From the NCBI GenBank assembly GCA_964487685.1, contig CAZASA010000034.1:1-20937 (forward strand): a DNA stretch of 20,937 nt, written 5' to 3'. Numbering within the stretch: position 1 is the stretch's first letter; each line of letters starts with the position of its first letter. The notes beneath the pieces were generated by a model. The model was given only the letters and a program-made list of their open reading frames with translations, was not told where the DNA came from and did not search any database. This DNA is from JABDGZ01 sp964487685 (lineage in GTDB: Bacteria; Omnitrophota; Gorgyraeia; Zapsychrales; Fredricksoniimonadaceae). The position numbers and the translations under genes are program-made. Of this stretch, positions 1 through 7,544 are shown in pieces.

Positions 1-220
1 TCATGCCGTAGATATTGGCGCGGTAATTGATCTCTGAAGGGCTGATGCGGTGGCCGCGGCCATGGCGCGGCAAGAAGACCACGGGAATGCCGCTTAATGC
101 ACCGGTGATATATTTATCCGACGGGGCACCAAATGGGGTCTTGACTGCGATTTCCTTGACCTTGGTTATTCCCTCGATCTGATAAAGCCCGCTGCCTCCA
201 ATAATCCCGACTTTTGCCAT
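1..220 (-). CDS. mtnP: S-methyl-5'-thioadenosine phosphorylase (N-terminal part, cut by window edge)
   Basis: Likely cleaves 5'-methylthioadenosine with phosphate to adenine and methylthioribose-1-phosphate in the methionine salvage pathway; cytosolic. Only the first 73 residues are present. They start with MAKVGIIGGSGLY, the glycine-rich phosphate-binding start of the MTAP/PNP family, and contain PRHGRGH (residues 51-57) followed by PSEINYRANI (61-70), the family signature. The ATG at 218-220 is preceded by a purine-rich AGGAAGG, which supports this start. It lies 51 bp downstream of proC on the same strand, so it is probably the last visible gene of a yggS-proC-mtnP run. A purine nucleoside phosphorylase with other specificity is possible, because the substrate-deciding residues lie outside the window. 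Confidence 0.9.
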   Translation of the reverse strand, partial: MAKVGIIGGSGLYQIEGITKVKEIAVKTPFGAPSDKYITGALSGIPVVFLPRHGRGHRISPSEINYRANIYGM

Positions 221-271
221 AACATTTTCCTTCCTATTGCGGGTCCTGACAAATCCGAGCCACCCGCCGCT

Positions 272-1057
272 TTACTTAGCTAATTCCTTAGCCCGCTTCT
301 TTGCGGCCAATAAAGCCTTAAACATTAATTGATCAAACTTTCCTTTTGAAAAAACATCCATTGCTGCCTGGGTTGTGCCGCCTTTGGATGTTACTTTGAC
401 GCGCAGATCTGAGGCTTCAAATGGGCTTTGGTCTAATAAATGGGCGCTGCCGAGCAGGGTTTTATAAACTAATTGTTTGGCTTGAGGCTCATTAAACCCT
501 AATTTTTTGGCTGCGTTGATCCATTGCTCGACGAATAAAAATACGTAAGCTGGACCACTGCCGGATACGGCGGTGACTGCGTCGATCATGGATTCTTTCA
601 CGATCACGACCTGGCCGATGGACTGTAAAATATTCTTTACTGTTTTTAGATCAGCGGCAGTGGCATAGCGGCCTGCACTGATCGCGGTGATCCCTTCTCC
701 TATCAACGCCGGCATATTGGGCATGGCACGCACTACCCTCACCTTGCCGCCCAGATGTTTCTCAAAAAATTTCGTTGTCAGTCCGGCGGCGATGGAAATG
801 AATAATTTGTCCTTGCCTGGAGGGACTTGTTTTAAAAGTATTTCCATGTCCTGGGGCTTGACGGCAAAAATAATCACTGATGCGGCTTCGACAATTTTCA
901 AATCACCCAAAACAATGCCCCGGTATTTTGATCTTAAATATTTAACACGCGGTGCATTGGTCTCGCACACACAGACCTTATGTTTGGCATACAGCCCTTT
1001 GATCAAGGCCTCGCCCATGTTACCGCAGCCGATGATGCCGATCTTAGTATTTATCAT
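272..1057 (-). CDS. proC: pyrroline-5-carboxylate reductase
   Basis: Last step of proline synthesis: NAD(P)H-dependent reduction of pyrroline-5-carboxylate to proline in the cytosol. The 261-residue protein has usual family length. It opens with a Rossmann nucleotide-binding loop, GCGNMG at residues 10-15, then AVKPQ after beta-strand 3. In the C-terminal half it carries the family signature AVSGSGPAYVF and the VTSKGGTTQAA segment. A GGGGAG ribosome-binding site precedes the ATG. It is 43 bp downstream of the yggS-like gene; the pairing of yggS and proC is common in bacteria and suggests one transcript. The spacer holds an 8-bp-stem hairpin (1076-1096) without a T-tract, so it probably does not terminate. 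Confidence 0.95.
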   Translation of the reverse strand: MINTKIGIIGCGNMGEALIKGLYAKHKVCVCETNAPRVKYLRSKYRGIVLGDLKIVEAASVIIFAVKPQDMEILLKQVPPGKDKLFISIAAGLTTKFFEKHLGGKVRVVRAMPNMPALIGEGITAISAGRYATAADLKTVKNILQSIGQVVIVKESMIDAVTAVSGSGPAYVFLFVEQWINAAKKLGFNEPQAKQLVYKTLLGSAHLLDQSPFEASDLRVKVTSKGGTTQAAMDVFSKGKFDQLMFKALLAAKKRAKELAK

Positions 1058-1100
1058 AAATTGAACTCCCCTTTTCCCTCTTTAAACAAAAGAGGGGGAT

Positions 1101-1790
1101 CTACTTAAAGATGGCGCTGCCGATGCGCACCATGGTTGAGCCTTCTTCGATGGCGATCTTATAGTCGCTGCTCATACCCATGGACAAAATACCCATCGCT
1201 ACACGCGGATGGCCATTGAATTGCGCGTTAATTATGTCCCTGATACCTCGAAGGTCCGAAAATGTCTTACGGATAATTCCCTGATCTTCCGTGTAAGGAG
1301 CCATGCACATCAACCCTTTAATTTGGACAAAAGACAACTGGCTGATGCTTTCAATCAGACTTTCCGCTTCTTTGGGATAAGCCCCAAACTTCTGTTCTTC
1401 ATGGGCGCAATTGAATTGCACCAGTATCTCGATGGATCTTATGTCTTTGGCCGCGTACTTTTGAATTTCCTGGGCCAGCTTAAGACTATCTACTGACTGG
1501 ATCAAAGAGCATATCTTGATCGCGTCTTTGGCTTTATTGGTCTGCAGATGGCCTATGATATGGCTTTTGATTTGTGGATTTTTTGCCAGCAAAGACGGGA
1601 ATTTATTTTCGGCTTCCTGAACACGATTTTCCGCCACATGCCTGATCCCGGCATTAATAGCTTCCTGAATAGCTTCCATGGCCACCATCTTGGTCACACC
1701 AACGACAGTTATGTCCTTGGGATCACGGGAAGCCTTACGGCAAGCATTTTCCACATCGGCTAAAACTTTACCGACATTATCTTTGATCAT
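1101..1790 (-). CDS. YggS/PROSC-family pyridoxal-phosphate-binding protein
   Basis: Pyridoxal phosphate homeostasis protein of the YggS/PLPHP family, a single-domain TIM barrel resembling alanine racemase that binds PLP but has no known catalytic reaction; it buffers cellular PLP. The 229 residues are of usual length. The PLP lysine is K34 in VGVTK (31-34 plus context), followed by HIIGHLQTNK and GLMCMAP, and near the C-terminus LSMGMSSD, which contributes to the phosphate cup. The ATG at 1788-1790 has no strong Shine-Dalgarno sequence. It is the first gene of the minus-strand run leading into proC and mtnP. A TATAAC hexamer lies upstream within 1800-1830 but no convincing -35 was found. Confidence 0.93.
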   Translation of the reverse strand: MIKDNVGKVLADVENACRKASRDPKDITVVGVTKMVAMEAIQEAINAGIRHVAENRVQEAENKFPSLLAKNPQIKSHIIGHLQTNKAKDAIKICSLIQSVDSLKLAQEIQKYAAKDIRSIEILVQFNCAHEEQKFGAYPKEAESLIESISQLSFVQIKGLMCMAPYTEDQGIIRKTFSDLRGIRDIINAQFNGHPRVAMGILSMGMSSDYKIAIEEGSTMVRIGSAIFK

Positions 1791-1861
1791 AATCTAACAA
1801 TAGGGTTATATAAATAATGGACAAGGTTAACACAAAACCGCATGCAGGTCAACGGTACCAA

Positions 1862-1892
1862 AACCTTCCTAACACCGGGTGTTAGGAAGGTT
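1862..1892. repeat. dispersed palindrome, copy 1
   Basis: A perfect 31-bp palindrome: 15-nt arms AACCTTCCTAACACC and its complement around a single G. It overlaps the 3' end of the rhomboid gene: the last codons and the TAA stop of that gene (1882-1892) are made of palindrome sequence. On the minus strand the stem is followed by TTTTGG, so it could act as an intrinsic terminator. The same palindrome recurs at 3131-3157 and 4343-4371. Confidence 0.85.
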
Positions 1893-3039
1893 CATGGTCC
1901 CTTCTATTAAATAAATGAATTAACAATAATCCGGAAATAAAACCACCTACGTGTGCCCAATGAGCAACTGCCAATGGCACATTAGTTATGGTAATAACCA
2001 TCCCATAAATGAATTGATAAAATATCCATAATAATAAATAAACAATCGCTGGCATGGTTCTTACTCTGCCTACCCACAATACCCGCAAACTTTCTTTGGG
2101 GAATAATACAAGATGGGCACCCATCACTCCGGAAATAGCCCCACTAGCACCTATCGCCGGGTCATTTAAAGTAGGCTGCATGACACAGAAAAGAACTCCC
2201 CCAAAAATTCCACATAATAAATAAAAAATTAAGAATTTTAACGAGCCGATTTTATCTTCAACGTTATGCCCAAATAGCCACAAAAAAAACATGTTGCCAA
2301 GAATATGCTCCCACCCTCCATGTATAAACATCGACGAAATAAATGAATACGCTCTGTTGATTGAAAAACCTAAAAATGGAACTATTCCCCAAAGTCTAAA
2401 ATATGCATCCTCATTTGTATGAACAAACATTAGCTGAAGAATAAAGATCAACATATTAACCGCTATCAAACCAATGGTCACTTTGGCTAATGTTACCGCT
2501 GGCTGATCAATTTTTAGAGGTAACGGGATCATCGGCCATGCGACAATACCATTTAACGCTGGGCTATCTAAATCATCTCCTATGCTTTTAATTTCTTTTG
2601 AAGATGCCAGTGATTTTTCATGTTCTGTAATCATTTTGCTTAATATTTTCGTATATTCATCCATTACCGGATCATCACTTGTAATCATAAACAGAGAGAT
2701 CTTTTCTAGTACGCCTTTCTCAGCCCAAATGCCCTCACAAGAATCGCACCTATCTAAAAAAATGTTGGAATTATTGGCAAAGTTAAAAATCTTCAGATCA
2801 ATATCACATTTCGGGCACTTTCTTGTGGTTTGATCAATTTTGTCAACAGGGATTACTTTTCTATCGGATAAACCTTCGGTACTTAGAATGGCGTCATTTT
2901 TATTTGAAATAATATACTGTTCAACTTCCTGAAGTTCCCCTTTTTCAAGCCATACGCCACTACAGAAAGGGCATAAATAAATGTCCCGATTTTCAAATTT
3001 CCTTTTTAGCAAGATGATCTGACAGACCGGACAATTCAT
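1882..3039 (-). CDS. rhomboid intramembrane serine protease with two N-terminal zinc ribbons
   Basis: Likely cleaves transmembrane substrates inside the membrane. The 385-residue protein has two N-terminal TFIIB-like zinc ribbons (C3/C6 with C23/C26; C75/C78 with C98/C101, the latter followed by an EGIWAEKG motif), a charged linker (about 120-180), then a six- to seven-helix rhomboid core. Core motifs are visible: H240-GGWEH-ILGN249 in helix 2, catalytic serine S299 in GASG, and catalytic histidine H363 in AHWAHVGGF. The zinc ribbons probably bind substrate, partner or nucleic acid on the cytosolic side. The last residues EPS and the stop are encoded by a dispersed palindrome, so the C-terminus may have been remodelled by its insertion. 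It stands alone; the gene upstream on the same strand is the HEPN gene, 156 bp away. Confidence 0.9.
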   Translation of the reverse strand: MNCPVCQIILLKRKFENRDIYLCPFCSGVWLEKGELQEVEQYIISNKNDAILSTEGLSDRKVIPVDKIDQTTRKCPKCDIDLKIFNFANNSNIFLDRCDSCEGIWAEKGVLEKISLFMITSDDPVMDEYTKILSKMITEHEKSLASSKEIKSIGDDLDSPALNGIVAWPMIPLPLKIDQPAVTLAKVTIGLIAVNMLIFILQLMFVHTNEDAYFRLWGIVPFLGFSINRAYSFISSMFIHGGWEHILGNMFFLWLFGHNVEDKIGSLKFLIFYLLCGIFGGVLFCVMQPTLNDPAIGASGAISGVMGAHLVLFPKESLRVLWVGRVRTMPAIVYLLLWIFYQFIYGMVITITNVPLAVAHWAHVGGFISGLLLIHLFNRRDHEPS

Positions 3040-3084
3040 TTTCTCAACCCTTTAGAAATATAGAAAAGACTAGGAACAAAATTC

Positions 3085-3130
3085 TTTTTTGTCATGTCCC
3101 CATTTTGGTTCCTGGCCCCTTCTACTTCTA
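3085..3130. other. possible mobile-element remnant next to palindrome copy 2
   Basis: A short non-coding stretch with GTCATGTCCCC, then ATTTTGG, then TTCCTGGCCCC. It codes for nothing and directly abuts palindrome copy 2. It resembles ends left by small transposable elements, but this is recollection of style, not a match. The whole 3040-3195 gap holds only this and the palindrome. Confidence 0.2.
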
Positions 3131-3157
3131 TTCCTAACACCGGGTGTTAGGAAGGTT
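3131..3157. repeat. dispersed palindrome, copy 2 (one arm shortened)
   Basis: TTCCTAACACC, G, then the complementary arm continuing to GGAAGGTT. The right half is full length and identical to copy 1; the left arm has lost its outer four bases. It lies 38 bp downstream of the HEPN stop codon and upstream of the rhomboid start. On the minus strand no T-tract follows, so this copy is a poor terminator for the HEPN gene; T-rich sequence follows it on the plus strand. Confidence 0.8.
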
Positions 3158-3195
3158 TCTTCTATTCTAAATAATTTCTTAACCATCTTCCATTA

Positions 3196-3603
3196 TTACT
3201 TGGGCAGTTTGCTTAATCCCCACAGATAAAATCTTTCAGCCTGCTTGGATACTTCCAAAGCTTCGTTTTCTCTAAATTTTCTTCCTTCGTATGCCACTGC
3301 ATTTTTCTTTGCTAAAATCCTTCTATAATTACTGGCCTGTCCCCCGACACCTTCTTCTGGTATTTCAGATATCAAATCTGCAGCGGTACGATGGTCCTCA
3401 CTTATTGACCTCTTTAAAAGAAAGTAGACCGTTAGAGCATCGTTCATAGAAATAGCACAATGTACGGCATTTAAACCTACGGCTGCCCATCTTCCGGATT
3501 TCTCGGAGACCCCTATTGTTTCGTAAAATTGTTTAGATCTATCTAAAAATACCTTATAGTTCTTCTTTTCTTCATCCCGAACCTTTTTCACAATTGCTGT
3601 CAT
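3196..3603 (-). CDS. HEPN-domain protein, probable toxin partner of the MNT nucleotidyltransferase
   Basis: A 135-residue, all-helical HEPN protein. HEPN partners of MNT genes are commonly RNases, neutralised when the MNT protein modifies a tyrosine. Here the classical C-terminal R-X4-6-H motif is absent: the equivalent place reads RRILAKKNAVAYEGRKF (94-110) with Y105 where a histidine would be expected. An R65-X5-H71 occurs earlier (RSISEDH). Another segment typical of this subgroup is the C-terminal AERFYLWG. The start overlaps the stop of the upstream MNT gene by ATGA and has a strong GGAGG ribosome-binding site, so the two are translationally coupled. Alternative: a non-toxic HEPN protein serving as cofactor or substrate-binding subunit of the nucleotidyltransferase. 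Confidence 0.8.
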   Translation of the reverse strand: MTAIVKKVRDEEKKNYKVFLDRSKQFYETIGVSEKSGRWAAVGLNAVHCAISMNDALTVYFLLKRSISEDHRTAADLISEIPEEGVGGQASNYRRILAKKNAVAYEGRKFRENEALEVSKQAERFYLWGLSKLPK

Positions 3604-4226
3604 ATCAAAACCTCCAGGTTTTGTCCGTAATAAACTCTATTTGCTTTTAAAACATTCTTGATTAACTCCCTATTGTCATTATATTTTTTCTTGAATTCTG
3701 CCAACGAATTCACATGTGGTTCTAAATTTAAACCTACCTTGGGAAATGTCTCTTTATCTATGGCAAATATCAGGTCTTCCACCTGACTTTTGTAATTCCC
3801 ATCCTTTATGACTATCATGAGATCAACATCACTTCCAGGCCCTTCCTGGCCCAAATAAACACTGCCAAATACAGCAACACTTAAAATTTCATTTTTTAAT
3901 TTCGAAGATTTAATCCCCCGCTGTATATCATCGATCAAATTCTTTTCTAGACCATCCTCTGCTTGAAACAATGGCTTTAGCATTTTTTCAGTAATCCAAG
4001 CCTGTTGCTTGATAGAATATAGATGTAAACGTCCCGCGTTTCTTCTTATTAATACCCCTTCAGATGCAAGTTCTTTAAGCGCCCTATGGGTTGCTACGGC
4101 TGTGGCGTTCAATTCACGGGCTATTTCACGCCCATTCATTTCCTTGCCTGTGCGACAGAATAGACGTAAGATTTCTACTTTGAGTGAACTGTTTAATATT
4201 TTTGTAATTGGTTTATAAATTTTCAT
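3600..4226 (-). CDS. winged-helix / MNT-type nucleotidyltransferase fusion, probable antitoxin and autoregulator
   Basis: 208 residues in two parts. Residues about 12-75 form a winged helix-turn-helix of MarR/ArsR style (REIARELNATAVATHRALKE, then LASEGVLIRRNAGRLHLYSI, whose end is the wing). Residues about 112-200 form a minimal nucleotidyltransferase with an exact GS-X10-D-X-D motif (G121, S122, D133, D135) and a candidate third acidic residue E169. Proteins of this kind adenylylate the partner HEPN protein; the HTH suggests autoregulation. A promoter with TTGACA and TATCAT hexamers lies upstream (4275-4303), with a 16-bp inverted repeat just downstream of the expected transcription start and a second palindrome touching the -35. 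The HEPN gene follows with a 4-base overlap. Confidence 0.87.
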   Translation of the reverse strand: MKIYKPITKILNSSLKVEILRLFCRTGKEMNGREIARELNATAVATHRALKELASEGVLIRRNAGRLHLYSIKQQAWITEKMLKPLFQAEDGLEKNLIDDIQRGIKSSKLKNEILSVAVFGSVYLGQEGPGSDVDLMIVIKDGNYKSQVEDLIFAIDKETFPKVGLNLEPHVNSLAEFKKKYNDNRELIKNVLKANRVYYGQNLEVLI

Positions 4227-4246
4227 ATATTCTTATGTTAAGTAAT

Positions 4247-4262
4247 CGTTACACATGTAACG
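4247..4262. promoter_or_regulatory. inverted repeat, candidate operator of the MNT-HEPN operon
   Basis: CGTTACA-CA-TGTAACG: perfect 7-bp arms with a 2-bp spacer. It falls about 6-21 bases downstream of the transcription start expected from the promoter at 4275-4303 and 20 bp before the MNT start codon, a usual place for a repressor site. The winged-helix domain of the MNT protein is the obvious candidate binder. Confidence 0.55.
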
Positions 4263-4274
4263 AATTCATTACAA

Positions 4275-4303
4275 ATGATACACGACAAATGATCTGCTGT
4301 CAA
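4275..4303 (-). promoter_or_regulatory. sigma70-type promoter of the MNT-HEPN operon
   Basis: On the minus strand TTGACA (4298-4303) is followed after exactly 17 bp by TATCAT (4275-4280), six of six and five of six matches to the consensus. The expected start is near 4268, giving a leader of about 40 nt. Confidence 0.7.
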
Positions 4304-4318
4304 GGAGATATTCTCCTT
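4302..4318. promoter_or_regulatory. palindrome overlapping the -35 of the MNT-HEPN promoter
   Basis: AAGGAGA-TAT-TCTCCTT, perfect 7-bp arms. It shares two bases with the -35 hexamer, so a bound protein would compete with RNA polymerase. Its sequence differs from the inverted repeat at 4247-4262, so it may bind a different regulator. Confidence 0.4.
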
Positions 4319-4342
4319 AGAAATAGAAGTAGATTGGTCAAA

Positions 4343-4371
4343 ACCTTCCTAACACCGGGTGTTAGGAAGGT
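4343..4371. repeat. dispersed palindrome, copy 3; probable terminator of the response-regulator gene
   Basis: Perfect palindrome with 14-nt arms (ACCTTCCTAACACC and complement) around one G. It begins at the last base of the response-regulator stop codon and on the minus strand is followed by TTTTGACC, so it can fold as an intrinsic terminator for the long minus-strand run that ends here. Confidence 0.75.
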
Positions 4372-4736
4372 CAGGGTTGGCCGACTATTTTTAGGACTTT
4401 GTCCAGTAAGTCTTGCAGTTTGAGGGGTTTTAGAAGGTAATCTTTGATACGATGGCGCCTGAACAGCGGTTCCATTTCATCGTAAGCTGTCAGCACAACC
4501 ACCGGGACATTGGCATATTCGGGGATCTTGGCTTTTTCCATAATGAACGTATAACCGTTCATCTTGGGCATTTGGATATCTAAAATGATCAGGTCAGGTA
4601 TCTTGGTTTTTAAGCTCTTGAAAGCTTCGACACCGTCGCCCACGGTCTGCACTTCATAGCCGTGCTCTTCTAATTTGCGCTTTGTTATCTCCAACACCAC
4701 CTGCTCATCATCAACAACTAAAATTGATTTTGGCAT
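4371..4736 (-). CDS. single-domain (CheY-like) response regulator
   Basis: A 121-residue receiver domain with nothing attached. All receiver residues are present: acidic pair D9-D10, phosphoacceptor D53 in LDIQMPKMNG, T83 in VVLTA, and K103 in LLKPL. It should be phosphorylated by a histidine kinase, but none is encoded in the window, and no output domain exists, so it would work by protein contact (chemotaxis-like, phosphorelay, or allosteric). It starts 4 bp after the addB-like stop with a GAGGT ribosome-binding site inside the end of that gene, so it is very probably co-transcribed with it. That linkage to a recombination nuclease is unusual and its meaning is unknown. A palindromic terminator follows its stop codon directly. 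Confidence 0.93.
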   Translation of the reverse strand: MPKSILVVDDEQVVLEITKRKLEEHGYEVQTVGDGVEAFKSLKTKIPDLIILDIQMPKMNGYTFIMEKAKIPEYANVPVVVLTAYDEMEPLFRRHRIKDYLLKPLKLQDLLDKVLKIVGQP

Positions 4737-4740
4737 GGGT

Positions 4741-7530
4741 TTATCTTACCTCAACTGGTTGGTCTATAAAAGGAATTTTCAAATTATATATTTCATCCAT
4801 GATGAATTCCAATGCTTTAAAATAACCCGCTAATATCCGGTCCGCATCCTTCATTTGGTCTTTCTTCAAAAACCTGTCGATCGACATGGTCCTTAAATTA
4901 TACAAAGCACTGTTGACCTCTCGGCCGGGGAATTGTTGGCGTAAGTAGTGCACGTAAAGAGGCATTTGAAAGGACTTTACATGGTCGCGGATGAATTCCC
5001 GTGTCAAGACCGCATGGTCAGGGACCTCTTTGGGGCTTGGATCAAAAGTGCCTGTTTTATAATCCAATATCAGTATAGAGCCATCCATCATTTCATCCAC
5101 CCTGTCAACCCTATAAGTTAAATGCACCCCTTCTGCGTTCAAGTATAGCACATCTTCAAACTTGCGTTCCACATAGAGCAGCTCTTTGACATCAGTCTGA
5201 CAGCGCTTGGCTTCATGGTCTAAGAATAATTCCAGCCGCGTCTTTAACACTGTTTCCATTAAAAAACTGTCGCTTCGGCCTGCCTTACCGAAACTTTCAG
5301 CAAATTTGGACTCATAGATCTTCTTGAAATAGGCCCTAAAATGCTCATCCAAGACGGGCTTCTTGCCACTGAACCCGCCAAACGCGCTCTGCAGTAATTC
5401 ATGAATAAAAGTGCCTATATGCCGGCTTTCAGGGTCATCTAAAAGATCATCTTTAACCTTGAGCCCCAACACATAGCGGCAATAAAAAAGATACGGATTT
5501 TGAACGTAGGTATTGATGCTGGAAGCGGAGAATTTAAAATTCTTAAGGAAATTGACCATGGCCGGGGTTTTAGGAATAATGCGCTGTTTTCTATCAACGG
5601 AAACTTCAAAGGCCCCGCGGATGATATCAACTTCGCCGATCCCTGATTTCTTTTCCTGTTCCCATATCAATTCCTCCAAAAAACGGCTGCGGGTGCGGTC
5701 ATTGTTCTGCTGATAGATCAAATGCACGTTCTGGGCGGCGGAGATCAGGCGCATGAACCCATAACGCTGGATCTCTTCTTCCAATTCCAGCCGGTCAAGA
5801 TTAAGCTTGATCATCACCTCGCGCGGGATCAAAGGCTCATAAATATTCAAACTGGGCAAGATGCCTTCATTAACGTCAACGACGATCACATTCTTAAAAT
5901 TTAAGGAACGCGTCTCGAATAACCCCAAGATCTGAAGCCCGCGCAGCGGTGAACCGCTAAAAGACACCATCTGCAAAGACAGGCGTTCCTCAAGGATCCT
6001 AAATAAATCCCTGGGTTCAAAAATTTCTGTAGCAAATTCACAAGTCTTAAACTCATCGCAGATCTCCTGCAGGCCCATCACAATTTGGGCATTAAAAGGA
6101 TACTTGTCCATGGCGCAATGGGCCTGCATGAATTCAACAAATCCCTGCAGGGCAACAGACATCTCGAGCACCGTATGGACATTTTCAAAATCAATCAAGA
6201 AGACTTTGTGGATCGCTTCGATAACTTTTATTAGCTCGCTTGAACCGATAGTAATATCCATTCCCTGAAGGGATTGGATGACGCTGTTGATAAGTTTCTC
6301 ATCTTGAATAATGTCATGAGGAGCTATAAATAATCGGCCGGATAGATCGGTCAATAGTTCGCCTTTGAGCACTTCTTCTATTTTGGCCGCCAACAAGCGA
6401 ACTGTTGCCTGGCTCGCACCAATATCTAGGTTCTTGACCAAGGGATGCCGTAATAAAGAAAGATAGTCCTTGGTGTAATAGGATGTTCCTTTTCGCCGGT
6501 ATTGGGCTTCCATGACCAAGGTCAAAAGGGTATACAACGCACTGCGTTTAAGCGGATAGCCCATGGATATATTAAATTCCTTAAGCCCATCGCCCACAGC
6601 TGTCAGGAGAGTTGAAAGGAAATCACTATCAGGCAATACTATGACCGTTGATCCAAGATCAGGGATCTTGGACAAGATCTCCTTGACCAAACCTGCCTGG
6701 GCATGGCCATCAAAGGCCTCGTAGATCTTTAAATCAAAGGACGTAGGCTTGACTTCTTTTCCTTCAAGGATCGGTGTGTCAAAGGTCTTGGCAATACGGG
6801 AAAGGGCCGGCCATCGACGCTGGTCCCCTTGCATCATGAGCACAGCCTTGCCTTGGATATAAATATCCTTGATCACCATGTTCTCGGTGCGGTGTAAATA
6901 AAAGAAATTGCAGAACAGGACCTCATCAAACATGGTTAAGTCGCTTCTTGCAACCCTGCGGGCTGCCTGCCAATACCTATACCCACGAGGCGCTAATCCT
7001 TTAGCTTCAAGTCCCTTATGAAATTCCCCTCTCAAAACACTCAAATGCATCAATAATTTATTGATATCCTCAGGCACGCTAAAACCGATCTTGGCATGTT
7101 CCTGTATTATCTTAAGAGAATCTAGGGGCACATCTTCAAGGTCCAATTGCTCGAAGAAATGCAGGATCTCGCGGGCCCACGGTAAGAATTGCGCGAAAGC
7201 TTCCCTGCCGCGGCAGACCCATGGGCACAGGCGCATGGCCATTTGATAGATGGCATAGCAATGGTCCAGGTCTTTGCCGCCGAGCGGCACTTGGTTCCCA
7301 TAAGCAACATAGGCCATCCAATCATCGATGGTAAAAAAACGCGGCGGCTCATAGGCTTTACCTATTCGGCGGGCCAAATCCCTTTTGATGAACAAGGAAG
7401 GCCGACGTCCGCCGAAGACCAAGCACAAGCGTGAAAGCTCACGTCCCTGCTTGACATAGTGTTGGTCAATATAATCCACCACATGCGGTAAAAAATCTTC
7501 GGTGAATGGAATGGTGATGATCTTACTCAT
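4741..7530 (-). CDS. AddB-like / PD-(D/E)XK exonuclease subunit
   Basis: Likely second subunit of an AddAB-type helicase-nuclease for double-strand break resection. The 929-residue protein has an N-terminal inactivated helicase-like region opening with LCLVFGGRRPSLFIKRDLAR (36-54), without a Walker A motif, as in diverged AddB proteins. The C-terminal domain (about 667-880) is a RecB-type nuclease: SASSINTYVQNPYLFYCRY, then GTFIHELLQ with H710, a D809 region (RVDRVD), catalytic D823-Y-K825 (LILDYKTG), and the QMPLY motif (855-859). The C-terminal CxxCx5C of iron-sulfur AddB is absent. The start lacks a clear ribosome-binding site: a MITE-like element ends 14 bp upstream. The addA-like gene is 257 bp upstream, the response regulator 4 bp downstream. 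Called AddB-like because the family is highly diverged. Confidence 0.8.
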   Translation of the reverse strand: MSKIITIPFTEDFLPHVVDYIDQHYVKQGRELSRLCLVFGGRRPSLFIKRDLARRIGKAYEPPRFFTIDDWMAYVAYGNQVPLGGKDLDHCYAIYQMAMRLCPWVCRGREAFAQFLPWAREILHFFEQLDLEDVPLDSLKIIQEHAKIGFSVPEDINKLLMHLSVLRGEFHKGLEAKGLAPRGYRYWQAARRVARSDLTMFDEVLFCNFFYLHRTENMVIKDIYIQGKAVLMMQGDQRRWPALSRIAKTFDTPILEGKEVKPTSFDLKIYEAFDGHAQAGLVKEILSKIPDLGSTVIVLPDSDFLSTLLTAVGDGLKEFNISMGYPLKRSALYTLLTLVMEAQYRRKGTSYYTKDYLSLLRHPLVKNLDIGASQATVRLLAAKIEEVLKGELLTDLSGRLFIAPHDIIQDEKLINSVIQSLQGMDITIGSSELIKVIEAIHKVFLIDFENVHTVLEMSVALQGFVEFMQAHCAMDKYPFNAQIVMGLQEICDEFKTCEFATEIFEPRDLFRILEERLSLQMVSFSGSPLRGLQILGLFETRSLNFKNVIVVDVNEGILPSLNIYEPLIPREVMIKLNLDRLELEEEIQRYGFMRLISAAQNVHLIYQQNNDRTRSRFLEELIWEQEKKSGIGEVDIIRGAFEVSVDRKQRIIPKTPAMVNFLKNFKFSASSINTYVQNPYLFYCRYVLGLKVKDDLLDDPESRHIGTFIHELLQSAFGGFSGKKPVLDEHFRAYFKKIYESKFAESFGKAGRSDSFLMETVLKTRLELFLDHEAKRCQTDVKELLYVERKFEDVLYLNAEGVHLTYRVDRVDEMMDGSILILDYKTGTFDPSPKEVPDHAVLTREFIRDHVKSFQMPLYVHYLRQQFPGREVNSALYNLRTMSIDRFLKKDQMKDADRILAGYFKALEFIMDEIYNLKIPFIDQPVEVR

Positions 7531-7544
7531 ATTTTTTTACTAAC

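Noticed and set aside
1076..1096. Hairpin CCCTCTTT/AAAGAGGG between yggS-like and proC as terminator
   Set aside because: No T-tract on either strand after the stem, and it directly precedes the proC ribosome-binding site.
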